64,000 bases of DNA from Bufo bufo (taxonomy: Eukaryota; Chordata; Amphibia; Anura; Bufonidae), in contig NC_053392.1 in assembly GCF_905171765.1 (NCBI RefSeq), positions 408,250,565 through 408,314,564 of the forward strand, given 5' to 3'. Made by a program: the position numbers and the translations under genes. Positions 42,759 to 54,304 of the stretch are shown here, in pieces. Every line of letters begins with the position of its first letter. Within the stretch, counting starts at the first letter, position 1. Below the pieces are notes generated by a model, which made no database searches, was not told where the DNA came from, and saw only the letters and a list, made by a program, of their open reading frames with translations.

Positions 42759-44349
42759 CAAACCGGATTCCAAAAAAGTTGGGACACTAAACAAATTTTG
42801 AATAAAAACTGAATGCAATGATGTGGAGATGGCAAATGTCAATATTTTATTTGTAATAGAACGTAGATGACAGATCAAACGTTTAATCCGAGTAAATGTA
42901 TCATTTTAAAGGAAAAATACGTTGATTCCAATTTTCACGGTGTCAACAAATCCCAAAAAAGTTGGGACAAGTAGCAATAAGAGGCTGGAAAAAGTAAATT
43001 TGAGCATAACGAAGAGCTGGAAGACCAATTAACACTAATTAGGTCAATTGGCAACATGATTGGGTATAAAAAGAGCTTCTCAGAGTGGCAGTGTCTCTCA
43101 GAAGCCAAGATGGGTAGAGGATCACCAATTCCCACAATGTTGCGCAGAAAGATAGTGGAGCAATATCAGAAAGGTGTTACCCAGCGAAAAATTGCAAAGA
43201 CTTTGCATCTATCATCATCAACTGTGCATAACATCATCCGAAGATTCAGAGAATCTGGAACAATCTCTGTGCGCAAGGGTCAAGACCGTAAAACCATACT
43301 GGATGCCTGTGATCTCCGGGCCCTTAAACGACACTGCACCACAAACAGGAATGCTACTGTAAAGGAAATCACAGAATGGGCTCAGGAATACTTCCAGAAA
43401 CCATTGTCAGTGAACACAATCCACCGTGCCATCCGCCGATGCCAGCTGAAACTCTACAGTGCAAAGAAGAAGCCATTTATAAGCAAGATCCACAAGCTCA
43501 GGCGTTTTCACTGGGCCAGGGATCATTTAAAATGGAGTGTGGCAAAATGGAAGACTGTTCTGTGGTCAGACGAGTCACGATTCGAAGTTCTTTTTGGAAA
43601 TCTGGGACGCCATGTCATCCGGACCAAAGAGGACAAGGACAACCCAAGTTGTTATCAACGCTCAGTTCAGAAGCCTGCATCTCTGATGGTATGGGGTTGC
43701 ATGAGTGCGTGTGGCATGGGCAGCTTGCATGTCTGGAAAGGCACCATCAATGCAGAAAAATATATTCAGGTTCTAGAACAACATATGCTCCCATCCAGAC
43801 GTCATCTCTTTCAGGGAAGACCCTGCATTTTTCAAAAAGATAATGCCAGACCACATTCTGCATCAATCACAACATCATGGCTGCGTAGGAGAAGGATCCG
43901 GGTACTGAAATGGCCAGTCTGCAGCCCAGATCTTTCACCTATAGAGAACATTTGGCGCATCATAAAGAGGAAGGTGCAACAAAGAAGGGCCAAGACGATT
44001 GAACAGTTAGAGGCCTGTATTAGACAAGAATGGGAGAGCATTCCAATTTCTAAACTTGAGAAACTGGTCTCCTCGGTTCCCAGACGTCTGTTGAGTGTTG
44101 TAAGAAGGGGAGATGCCACACAGTGGTGAAAATGGCCTTGTCCCAAATTTTTGGGGATTTGTTGACACCATGAAATTCTGATTCAACATATTTTTCCCTT
44201 AAAATGGTACATTTTCTCAGTTTAAACTTTTGTTCCGTGATTTATGTTCTATTCTGAATAAAATATTAGAAGTTGGCACCTCCACATCATTGCATTCAGT
44301 TTTTATTCACGATTTGTATAGTGTCCCAACTTTTTTGGAATCCGGTTTG
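42759..44349 (+). mobile_element. Complete Tc1-like element C, copy 2
   Basis: 1591 bp, TA at 42757-42758 and 44350-44351. TIRs caaaccggattcc... of about 220 bp with outer and inner direct repeats (aaaaaagttgggaca at about 42772 and 42955), an IR/DR structure. It lies only 43 bp from element G. Sister of the broken copy at 8607. Confidence 0.95.
43110..44129 (+). CDS. Tc1-like DD34E transposase, open
   Basis: 339 codons from MGRGSPIPT; an 18-codon in-frame upstream extension (from 43056) is probably leader, since 43110 is the family start. HTH region residues 1-110; catalytic D in LWSDESRF, D in FQKDNARPH and E in SPDLSPIENIW. FQKDN replaces the family's FQQDN next to the catalytic Asp, and DACDLRA replaces DARDLRA; these could lower activity though the triad is complete. 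C-terminus SVVRRGDATQW. No frameshift or stop. Confidence 0.93.
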   Translation: MGRGSPIPTMLRRKIVEQYQKGVTQRKIAKTLHLSSSTVHNIIRRFRESGTISVRKGQDRKTILDACDLRALKRHCTTNRNATVKEITEWAQEYFQKPLSVNTIHRAIRRCQLKLYSAKKKPFISKIHKLRRFHWARDHLKWSVAKWKTVLWSDESRFEVLFGNLGRHVIRTKEDKDNPSCYQRSVQKPASLMVWGCMSACGMGSLHVWKGTINAEKYIQVLEQHMLPSRRHLFQGRPCIFQKDNARPHSASITTSWLRRRRIRVLKWPVCSPDLSPIENIWRIIKRKVQQRRAKTIEQLEACIRQEWESIPISKLEKLVSSVPRRLLSVVRRGDATQW

Positions 44350-44899
44350 TAAAATATCACCCATATTAACCTATTATTACAGCATTTATCCAGAGGAAGG
44401 AAAAGTATTCATTTCTGACTATTCAGATCATTGCATAGTATTTTTTATTGCTCTTTGCTATATTCAAACACAGTAGTTATCTCTCGTATAAACCAAATTT
44501 GTTCCAAACGAAATAGCTGCTTGTAGAAGTAGTCTGAGGCATTGCTAAATGAAGTATGCACTGCTTTCAAATGTTACTGTTTTCCAAAAACAGTAACATT
44601 TCGGTAAACAGGTCTTGCTTAGAGTTGAGCGAACACCTGGATGTTCGGGTTCGAGATGTTCGGCCGAACTTCCCAGAAATGTTCGGGTTCGGGATCCGAA
44701 CCCGACCCGAACTTCGTCCCGAACCCGAACCCCATTGAAGTCAATGGGGACCCGAACTTTTCGGCACTAAAAAGGCTGTAAAACAGCCCAGGAAAGAGCT
44801 AGAGGGCTGCAAAAGGCAGCAACATGTAGGTAAATCCCCTGCAAACAAATGTGGATAGGGAAATGAATTAAAAAAAAAAAAACAAAAAAAAAAAAAACA

Positions 44900-45640
44900 A
44901 TTAACCAATATCAATTGGACAGAGGTCCCATAGCAGAGAATCGGGCTTCACGTCAGCAGAGAATCAGTCTCTTCATGCCATAGCAGAGAATCTGGCTTCA
45001 TGTCAGCAGAGAATCAGTCTCTTCATGCCATAGCAGAGAATTTGGCTTCATGTCAGCAGAGAATCAGTCTTCATGTCATAGCAGAGAATCAGGCTTCACG
45101 TCACCCACCACTGGAACAGGCCACTGTCACATATTTAGGCCCCGGCACCCAGACAGAGGAGAGAGGTCCCGTAACAGAGATTCAGGCTTCATGTCAGCAC
45201 AGGATCAGTCTTCATGTTATAGCAGAGAATCAGGCTTCACGTCACCCACCACTGGAAGAGGCCACTGTCACACATTTAGGCCCTGGCACCCAGAGGAGAA
45301 AGGTCCCGTAACAGAGATTCAGGCTTCATGTCAGCAGAGAATCAGTCGTCATGTCATAGCAGAGAATCAGGCTTCACGTCAGCACAGAATCAGTCTTCAT
45401 GTCATAGCAGAGAATCAGGCTTCACGTCACCCACCACTGGAACAGGCCACTGTCACATATTTAGGCCCAGGCACCCAGGCAGAGGAGAGAGGTCCCATAA
45501 CAGAGATTCAGGCTTCATGTCAGCAAAGAATCAGTCTTCATGTCATAGCAGAGAATCAGGCTTCACGTCACCCACCACTGGAACAGGCCACTGTCACATA
45601 TTTAGGCCCCGGCACCCAGACAGAGGAGAGGTTCATTCAA
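44900..45640. repeat. hAT-2 tail minisatellite (~135-190 bp units)
   Basis: Units combine cagcagagaatcagtcttcatgtc, ccaccactggaacaggccactg and aggcccc(g)gcacccagac. ggtcccgtaacagag starts at about 45166, 45302 and 45490. The 226-codon open frame across this block results from the repeat and is not a gene. Confidence 0.9.
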
Positions 45641-45747
45641 CTTTGGGTTGCCCCGCAATATAATGGTAAAATGAAAATAAAAATAGGATTGAATGAGGAA
45701 GTGCCCTGGAGTACAATAATATATTGTTAAGGGGAGGTAATTAATGT

Positions 45748-48700
45748 CTAATCTGCACAAGGGATGGACAGGTCCTGTGGGATCCATGCCTGGTTCATTT
45801 TTATGAACGCCAGCTTGTCCACATTGGCTGTAGACAGGCGGCTGCGTTTGTCTGTAATGACGCCCCCTGCCGTGCTGAATACACGTTCAGACAAAACGCT
45901 GGCCGCCGGGCAGGCCAGCACCTCCAAGGCATAAAAGGCTAGCTCTGGCCACGTGGACAATTTGGAGACCCAGAAGTTGAATGGGGCCGAACCATCAGTC
46001 GGTACGTGGAGGGGTGTGCACAGGTACTGTTCCACCATGTTAGTGAAATGTTGCCTCCTGCTAACACGTTCCGTATTAGGTGGTGGTGCAGTTAGCTGTG
46101 GCGTGGTGACAAAACTTTTCCACATCTCTGCCATGCTAACCCTGCCCTCAGAGGAGCTGGCCGTGACACAGCTGCGTTGGCGTCCTCTGCCTTCGCCTTG
46201 GGCTTCCACTGGTTCCCCTGTGACATTTGGGAATGCTCTCAGTAGCGCGTCTACCAACGTGCGCTTGTACTCGCGCATCTTCCTATCACGCTCCAGTGTA
46301 GGAAGTAAGGTGGGCACATTGTCTTTATACCCGGGAATCCAGCAGGGTGGCAACCCAGTAGTCCGCACACGTTAAAATGTGGGCAACTCTGCTGTCGTTG
46401 CGCAGGCACTGCAGCATGTAGTCGCTCATGTGTGCCAGGCTGCCCAGAGGTAAGGACAAGCTGTCCTCTGTGGGAGGCGTATCGTCATCGTCCTGTGTTT
46501 CCCCCCAGCCACGCACCAGTGATGGGCCCGAGCTGCTTTGGGTGCCACCCCGCTGTGAACATGCTTCATCCTCATCCTCCTCCACCTCATCCTCCTCCAC
46601 CTCCTCCTCATCCTCGTCCTCCTCGTCCTCCAGTAGTGGGCCCTGTCTGGCCACATTTGTACCTGGCCTCTGGTGTTGCAAAAAACCTCCCTCTGAGTCA
46701 CTTCGAAGAGACTGGCCTGAAAGTGCTAAAAATGACCCCTCTTCCTCCTCTTCCTCCTGGGCCACCTCCTCTTCCATCATCGCCCTAAGTGTTTTCTCAA
46801 GGAGACATAGAAGTGGTATTGTGACGCTGATAACGGTGTCATCGCCACTGGCCATGTTGGTGGAGTACTCGAAACAGCGCAACAGGGCACACAGGTCTCT
46901 CATGGAGGCCCAGTCATTGGTGGTGAAGTGGTGCTGTTCCGCAGTGCGACTGACCTGTGCGTGCAGCAGCTGAAACTCTACTATGGCCTGCTGCTGCTCG
47001 CACACTCTGTCCATCATGTGCAAGGTGGAGTTCCACCTGGTGGGCACATCGCATATGAGGCGGTGAGCGGGAAGGCCGAAGTTACGCTGTAGCGCAGACA
47101 GGCGTGCAGCAGCAGGGTGTGAACGCCGCAAGCGCGAACAGACGGCCCGCACTTTATGCAGCAGCTCTGACATGTCGGGGTAGTTGCGAATGAACTTCTG
47201 CACCACCAAATTCAGCACATGCGCCAGGCAAGGGATGTCCATCAAACCGGCTAGTCCCAGAGCTGCAACGAGATTTCGCCCATTATCGCACACCACCAGG
47301 CCGGGCTTGAGGCTCACCGGCAGCAATTACTCGTCGGTCTGTTCTATACCCCGCCACAACTCCTGTGCGGTGTGGGGCCTGTCCCCCAAAACATATGAGT
47401 TTCAGAACGGCCTGCTGACGTTTACCCCGGGCTGTGCTGAAGTTGGTGGTGAAGGTGTGTGGCTGACTGGATGATCAAGTGGAAGAAGAGGAGGAGGAAG
47501 CTGAGTAGGAGGAGGAGACAGGAGGCAAAGAATGTTGCCCTGCGATCCTTGGCGGCGGAAGGACGTGCGCCAAACAGCTCTCCGCCTGGGGCCCAGCCGC
47601 CACTACATTTACCCAGTGTGCAGTTAGGGAGATATAGCGTCCCTGGCCGTGCTTACTGGTCCACGTATCTGTGGTTAGGTGGACCTTGCCACAGATGGCG
47701 TTGAGCAGTGCACACTTGATTTTATCGGACACTTGGTTGTGCAGGGAAGGCACGGCTCTCTTGGAGAAGTAGTGGCGGCTGGGAACAACATACTGAGGGA
47801 CAGCAAGCAACATGAGCTGTTTGAAGCTGTCTGTGTCCACCAGCCTAAATGACAGCATTTCATAGGCCAGTAGTTTAGAAATGCTGGCATTCAGGGCCAG
47901 GGATCGAGGGTGGCTAGGTGGGAATTTATGCTTTCTCTCAAATGTTTGTGAGATGGAGAGCTGAACGCTGCCTTGTGACATGGTTGAGATGCTTGGTGAT
48001 GCAGGTGGTGGTGTTGGTGGTACATCCCATGTTTGCTGGGTGGCAGGTGCCAACGTTCCTCCAGAGGCGGAGGAAAAGGCCGAGGCGGCGGCAGCAGCAG
48101 AAGAGGCCGAGGCGGCAGCAGCAGAAGAGGTAGCAGGGGGAGCCTGAGTGACTTCTTTGTTTTTAAGGTGTTTACTCCACTGAAGTTCATGCTTTGCATG
48201 CAGGTGCCTGGTCATGCAGGTTGTGCTAAGGTTCAGAACGTTAATGCCTCGCTTCAGGCTCTGATGGCACAGCGTGCAAACCACTCGGGTCTTGTCGTCA
48301 GCACATTGAAGTGCCATGCCAGGGAACTCCTTGAAGCTGCCTTTGGGGTGCTCGGTCCCAGATGGCGGCGGTCAGTAGCAGGCGGAGTCTCTTGGCGGCG
48401 GGTGTTCTGATTTTGCCCACTGCTCCCTCTTTTGCTACGCTGTTGGCTCGGTCTCACCACTGCCTCTTCCTCCGAACTGTGAAAGTCAGTGGCATGACCT
48501 TCATTCCATGTGGGGTCTAGGACCTCATTGTCCCCTGCATCGTCTTCCACCCAGTCTTGATCCCTGACCTCCTGTGTTTCGTCATCATCAGAGACGTGCT
48601 GAGGTGGTATTCCCATGTCCTCATCATCAGGAAACATAAGTGGTTGTGCGTTAGTGCATTCTATCTCTTCCACCCCTGGGGAAGGGCTAGGTGGATGCCC

Positions 48701-49129
48701 TTGGGAAACCCTGGCAGCAGAGTCTTCAAACAGCATAAGAGACTGCTGCATAACTTGAGGCTCAGACAGTTTCCCTGATATGCATGGGGGTGATGTGACA
48801 GACTGATGGGCTTGGTTTTCATGCGCCATCTGTGCGCTTTCTGCAGAAGACTGGGTGGGAGATAATGTGAACGTGCTGGATGCACTGTCGGCCACCCAAT
48901 TGACTAATGCCTGTACCTGCTCAGGCCTTACCATCCTTAGAACGGCATTGGGCCCCACCAAATATCCCTGTAAATTCTGGCGGCTACTGGGACCTGAGGT
49001 AGTTGGTACACTAGGACGTGTGGCTGTGGCAGAACGGCCACGTCCTCTCCCAGCACCAGAGGGTCCACTAACACCACCACGACCATGTCCACATCCGCGT
49101 CCGCGTCCCTTATTAGATGTTTTCCTCAT
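45748..49129 (-). pseudogene. hAT transposase (BED finger), copy 2
   Basis: ATG at 49129 (MRKTSNKGRG). The N-terminus is RG-rich, then an acidic linker. A deletion next to the BED finger shifts the frame (about 48310). BED finger CTLCHQS...MTRHLHAKH at about 48280-48195. A TGA replaces Cys near 47475, a TAA replaces Trp near 47328, and a one-base gain near 46330 shifts the frame again. Catalytic TTDTWTSKHGQG (about 47670), VVCDNGRN (about 47290), VPTRWNST (about 47030). Acidic Glu-rich stretch about 46560-46630. The C-terminal dimerisation region LACPAASVLSERVFSTAGG is complete (about 45930-45860), unlike copy 1. Four lesions in about 1,100 codons indicate fairly recent inactivity. Confidence 0.93.
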
Positions 49130-49412
49130 TGTTCCCGTTCACCACAATTTTGAAAATGGCAAATTTGGGAATAGTTTTTCAACCCAGAACAAAAACTGTG
49201 CTTTTACGGTCACTACAAATAATTTGACCAGCTAAAACAGTACAGATTTGGTTGAATAGAAATGGGAGGCCTATTTTTTTCACGCTGTGTGACAGGTATA
49301 ACTTTAATCACAGAATTAGACTTGTATCTGCACGGTAGCATGTGTGTTAAGTTTTTCTGAATGACACTATCAGCACCTTGAATCTAAGATATCCTTTTTG
49401 GGATAGATTTAA

Positions 49413-50195
49413 AGGGACACTGACAGGCCAAATAAGCATATATAGTTAGATATATGACATTACAGGTCTTATACAGTCTTTTAAAAGCATATAAGTATCC
49501 CTCCTGTCCACCTTATAAAGAGCGAAATATAAAGTTTTATAACCTGCTTGTCCGGTCACCAATCTGCCCAAGGGGCGGCGTTTCATGTGAAAATGCGCCC
49601 AGCCAGCCTTCCCAACTGCCGTTCTGAAGCCCCGCCCAGCTCATCAATATTCACTTCGCTGGGCGGCGGCTAGAACTCTCCCCAGTCCCGATCCTCCGCA
49701 TGGGCAATTCAATTGTCTATAATTAACCCCTTTGACGATGTGAGTGAGCAGCGCTCTGAAGCGCTGGTCTGAACAGTGCATGGTTGAGGCTGAGGCTGCA
49801 GCTGCCTCGAAGATGCAGGCAGGCTGTGTGTGTACGCAGGCGCGATCTAACCACGGCGGGGCGCAGAAGATTGGGCATGAACGATGCCCGGACAATTGAA
49901 TTGCCCATGCGCAGGATCGGGACTGGGGAGAGTTCTAGCCGCCGCCCAGCGAAGTGAATATTGATGAGCTGGGCGGGGCTTCAGAACGGCAGTTGGGAAG
50001 GCTGGCTGGGCGCATTTTCACATGAAACGCCACCCCTTGGGCAGATTAGTGACCGGACAAGCAGGTTATAAAACTTTATATTTCGCTCTTTATAAGGTGG
50101 ACAGGAGGGATACTTATATGCTTTTAAAAGACTGTATAAGACCTGCAATGTCATATATCTAACTATATATGCTGATTTGGCCTGTCAGTGTCCCT
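49413..50195. mobile_element. TTAA-flanked foldback element, 783 bp
   Basis: Lies between TTAA at 49409-49412 and 50196-50199. Ends agggacactgacagg and cctgtcagtgtccct. The arms are near-perfect reverse complements for about 330 bp each, with a short centre near 49735-49870. The unoccupied site is seen in hAT copy 3 (ggatagatttaaacttgg on the complementary strand), confirming the borders. Nonautonomous, piggyBac-type by target site. Confidence 0.9.
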
Positions 50196-50426
50196 TTAAA
50201 GTAGGCCTGATATAGCATAAACTACTTATTTTAAGAATGGCAAATTTGGGAATAGTTTTTCAACCCAGAACAAAAACTGTGCTTTTACGGTCACTACAAA
50301 TAACTTGACCAGCTAAAACAGTACTGATTTGGAGGAATATAAATGTCAGGTCTATTTTTTAGGCGCTGGGTGACAGGCTCAACTTGCCCCTGATGTAGTA
50401 TATGGCCAAAAAATAACCACACTATT

Positions 50427-50816
50427 GATGGTTAAATGCACTTGGGTGACACAGGCTCAGCCTGCACCTGATGTAGTATATGGCCAAAAATTAACCACAC
50501 TGTTGATGGTTAAATGCACTTGGGTGACACAGGCTCAGCCTGCACCTGATGTAGTATATGGCCAAAAATTAACCACACTGTTGATGGTTAAATGCACTTG
50601 GGTGACACAGGCTCAGCCTGCACCTGATGTAGTATATGGCCAAAAAATAACCACACTGTTGATGGTTAAATGCACTTGGGTGACACAGGCTCAGCCTGCA
50701 CCTGATGTAGTATATGGCCAAAAAATAACCACACTGTTGATGGTTAAATGCACTTCGGTGACACAGGCTCAGCCTGCAGCTGATGTAGGATATAGCAAAA
50801 AATAACAACACTATTG
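50427..50816. repeat. 78 bp minisatellite in hAT-2 leader
   Basis: Five units of exactly 78 bp (starts 50427, 50505, 50583, 50661, 50739) plus partial ends, built around gatggttaaatgcacttggg and cagcctgcacctgatgtag. Because 78 is divisible by three, a 26-residue repeat stays open in translation, but the block is leader sequence on the opposite strand to the transposase. Confidence 0.93.
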
Positions 50817-50869
50817 ATGGTTAAAAGCACTTGGTAGTAGCTTGTGCTGGCGCACCACAAGCCACAAAA

Positions 50870-51020
50870 TGGCAGCCGATCACCCCAGTTAATCTGCCTA
50901 ATCTCGCCCTAACGTTGCAGCAGCAACCTCTCCCTATGCTTGAATCAGCAGAGTGACGTGCAGCGCTACGTGACCCAAGCTTATATAGAGGCTGGGTCAC
51001 ATGCTGCACTGGCCAATCAC
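50870..51020 (-). promoter_or_regulatory. Conserved hAT leader/promoter block, copy 2
   Basis: On the minus strand: gccaatcacagccatgcc inverted pair, gtgacccagcctctatataagc (a clear TATA box, about 50975-50990) and gcgctgcacgtcactctgct. Equivalent to 18400-18560 and 59380-59520. Confidence 0.6.
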
Positions 51021-51244
51021 AGCCATGCCAATAGTAGGCAAGGCTGTGATGGCCTCTTGGGGCAAGTAGTATGACGCTTGTTGATTGGCTGCTTTGCAGC
51101 CTTTCAAAAAGCGCCAAGAAAGCACCGAACACCGAACCCGAACTTTTACGAAAATGTTCGGGTTCGGGTCCGTGTCACGGACACCCCAAAATTCGGTACG
51201 AACCCGAACTATACAGTTCAGGTTCGCTCATCCCTAGTCTTGCT

Positions 51245-52763
51245 CAAACATTCTCAAAAATATGCAGCTTGAGGAAGCCCGTTTTATAAAGACTGGCGTG
51301 TGCTATGCTGGCCTTCATAGGCTATGCGCCACCAGAGGTCTGTGCGCATGAATGAAATCTATTCCAGCTCCTAGCTGGCACAGATTTCAGTCATTATTTT
51401 CTGGCATAATTGATGCCAAAAAGCCCCACCCATAATGCATCCTCAACTCGGACCCTTTTTGGAAACTGGCACGGAAGTCTATAAATGTCAATTGCAACTA
51501 AATCATAACTAGTCACAATGGCATTTAAAAAGTGGCAAAACCGGTTTTTGCAACTCTTTCATGCCAAAAGCCAGGCATAGGGGGGATGATAAATACCCTC
51601 CTCTGTGCCAAAACATTGTTTTTGGATTTTGTGCTCTAAATAAAGCAGCTTATACTATTTGGCGGTGTCTTGCAGTCATCTTGCAAGTTGGATTTTCTGT
51701 GTGAATTTAGGTAGAACCCACCCCAAATATAGCACATTACTAATTAACCTGGTGCACACATATACAAATTAGCCCCAGTACCCCAATCCAGCACGAATAA
51801 AGTACAAAATAAATAGTTATTTCTTCCTCTCCTGCTTCATTTATTTTTTATGGTATTGTGACTGATAAGGATGTATTCCACACTACTCATCGTTTTAAAT
51901 GTTTTATTTACTTGTCCATTATTTATATGCAGTATAATGATATTCTTACACCCACAACATTCATAAAGTCTTGAGTGATTACCATGATTTACATGTGTTT
52001 GGATTTGTGCTATAACTATAGACAGACAGAACAGAATGCAAGATGAGCAGAGATCTAAACCCCATCGAGTTGTCCAGTCTCCGTCTAAGGGTAAATGCAC
52101 ACGTTCAGGATGTGCGGAGAATCCGCAATGAAATCTGCAGGTGTTCGCAGGTAAATCTGTGTGGACAATCCGCATCGATTGGTGCGCATTTTCTACATGC
52201 AGATTTTACTCTCTCCAATGAAGTGAATGGAGAAAATTCGGTCAGGAAAAAATAAAATAAATTGACATGCTGAGAATTTTTAAATCCGTACCGCAGGTCA
52301 AAAATCCCCACGGAAAAAATACACATCATGTACATGAGAATTTCTAATTTTCATAGAACACAATGTGCAGGACCAACGATGCAGATTTTCCGCACACAAA
52401 TCTGCAAGGAAAATCCACACACAATCCTGATCGTGTGCATTTAGCCTAAGAGTGTGTTGAAATTGGTTTTAGTGTCTGTTCATCAAGATTACATTGCTGT
52501 CTTATGGTCAGAATAGAAATATCTAGTCCACTGTTGTTGAACTGTTTGATCCATTATGGCTTCTGTAATAAGATAGGCCACAATGCCAGTATGAACTGAG
52601 CCTTATAATGAGTGGGCAATTGAATTTTAAATATTAAAATATTTTTTGATCTGTTTTAATGAAAACAATGACAAACTTTTGCATCAGCTACTATAATTTT
52701 TCCATACTTAATCCAATGACCTCAATGGTAATATAAATATATATAAAAATATATATATATATA
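51245..52763. other. No gene seen; contains one MITE
   Basis: Mostly unassigned DNA after hAT-2. A palindromic MITE lies at 52085-52450, and TA-rich sequence at 52738-52763 was the target for the next Tc1-like insertion. Confidence 0.6.
52085..52450. mobile_element. Foldback MITE
   Basis: Ends ctaagggtaaatgcacacg and cgtgtgcatttagcctaag are inverted repeats of 19 bp with a few mismatches, with further internal pairing (atccgcaatgaaatctgca against tgcagattttccgc). No coding capacity. No clear target duplication. Confidence 0.65.
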
Positions 52764-54266
52764 CAGTCCTGATCAAAAGTTTAAGACCACTTGAAAAATG
52801 GCAAAAAATCATGCAACACGAAGAAATGGGAGTGAGACAAAACATTTTTTGAGCATTCAATTTAATGAAAACGAATAAACTGAAACAGGCTGTTTTTCAG
52901 CTGATCAAAAGTTTAGGACCACACCTCCAAAAAAAAACTAAACCCCCCAAAAGCAGAAATCCAATTTCCAAACATGAACTCAGTAATGAGTAGCTCCGCC
53001 GTTATTGTTTATCACTTCAAAAATTAGTTTCGGCATGCTTGATGCAAGCGTTTCCATGAGGTGAGTGGGAACATTTCTCCAAGTGGCGAAGACGACCGCA
53101 TGAAGGCCATCTAATGTCTGGAACTGTTGTCCATTTTTGTAAACTTCCCTTGCCATCCATCCCCAAAGGTTCTCAATTGGATTTAGATCAGGGGAACACG
53201 CAGGATGGGCCAAAAGAGTGATGTTATTCTCCTGGAAGAAGTCCCTTGTCCTGCGGGCATTGTGTACTGTAGCGTTGTCCTGTTGAAAAACCCAGTCGTT
53301 ACCACACAGATGAGGGCCCTCAGTCATGAGGAATGCTCTCTGCAACATCTGGATATAGCCAGTGGTGGCCGTTTGATGCCCCTGCACTTCCTGAAGCTCC
53401 ATTGTTCCACTGAAGGAAAAAGCACCCCAGACCATTATGGCGCCCCCTCTACTGTGGCGCGTAGAAAACATCTCAGGTGGGATCTGCTTGTCATGCCAGT
53501 AACGTTGGAAACCATCAGGACCATCAAGGTTAAATTTTTTCTCATCAGAGAATAAAACTTTCTTCCACCTTTGAATGTCCCATGTTTGGTGCTCTCTTGC
53601 AAAGTCCAAACGAGCAGTTCTGTGGCGTTCAAGGAGACGAGGTCTTTGAAGACGTTTTTTGTTTTTGAAGCCCTTCAGTCTCCGATGCCGTCTGATGGTT
53701 ATGGGGCTGCAGTCAGCACCAGTAAGGGCCTTAATTTGGGTCGAGGATCGTCCAGTGTCTTGACGGACAGCCAATTGGATCCTCCGGCTCAGTGCTGATG
53801 AAATTATTTGGGGTCTTCCACTTGACTTTTTTGTTCCATAACCCTCAGGATCATTTAAGAAATTCCAAATGACTGTCTTACTGCGTCCCACCTCAGCAGC
53901 AATGGCGCGCTGTTAGAGACCCTGCTTATGCAGTTCAACAACCCGACCACGTTCAAAAAGGGAGAGTTTTTTTGCCTTTGCCATCTCAACGTGTAACTAC
54001 CTGACAGAAAATGACAATGAATCCACATCTTTGCACAGATTTGGCCTTTTAAAGGCATGTGGTCCTAAAATTTTGATCAGCTGAAAAACAGCCTGTTTCA
54101 GTTTATTCGTTGTTTTCATTAAATTGAATGCTCAAAAAATGTTTTGTTTCACTCTCATTTCTTCTTGTGGCATGTTGAAGCTCTACTTGGAACCTTGTTA
54201 AGATCCAGTCATGCTAAATATGATTTTTTGCCATTTTTCAAGTGGTCTTAAACTTTTGATCAGGAC

Positions 54267-54268
<2 letters not shown>
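52764..54268 (-). mobile_element. Tc1-like element B, copy 2
   Basis: 1505 bp; TIRs cagtcctgatcaaaagtttaag of ~200 bp with an IR/DR pattern. TA on the left (52762-52763), TG on the right, probably a mutated TA at the start of a TG/TA microsatellite (54269-54299). Confidence 0.93.
52980..53984 (-). pseudogene. Tc1-like transposase of element B, one nonsense codon
   Basis: Starts MAKAKKLSLFERG at 53984 and runs in one frame of about 334 codons to TAA/TAG at 52980, interrupted only by TAA at codon 24 (53913-53915). HTH region residues 1-110; D in FSDEKKF, D in [10 protein letters not shown] in [11 protein letters not shown]. After the stop, a GTG at 53891 could not restore the first HTH helix. 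With one change the gene would be open; far better preserved than the copy at 7229-8193. Confidence 0.93.

Positions 54269-54299
<31 letters not shown>

Positions 54300-54304
<5 letters not shown>

Larger units (their letters stand above)
44620..51236 (-). mobile_element. hAT element 2, complete ends, 6.6 kb
   Basis: Bounded by tagagttgagcgaac at 44620 and ...gctcatcccta at 51236, with exact 8 bp duplication gtcttgct (44612-44619 and 51237-51244). Read from the right: ends, promoter block, 78 bp minisatellite, foldback insert, transposase (49129-45748), tail with ~135-190 bp tandem repeats. Subterminal regions are full of gttcggg/cccgaac inverted repeats, probably transposase binding sites. 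Confidence 0.95.

Noticed and set aside
45050..45730. 226-codon frame in the hAT-2 tail
   Set aside because: Produced by tandem repeats lacking stops; overlapping frames are equally open and no family is recognised.
46428..46973. 181-codon Ser-rich frame on the plus strand
   Set aside because: Antisense shadow of the Glu-rich acidic part of hAT transposase copy 2.
50425..50805. 126-codon frame with a 26-residue repeat
   Set aside because: The 78 bp minisatellite is divisible by three, which keeps the frame open. It lies in hAT-2 leader sequence opposite to the transposase strand.
50427..50816. Regular repeats that might be mistaken for a CRISPR array
   Set aside because: Units are contiguous with no unique spacers; a minisatellite in a eukaryotic transposon.
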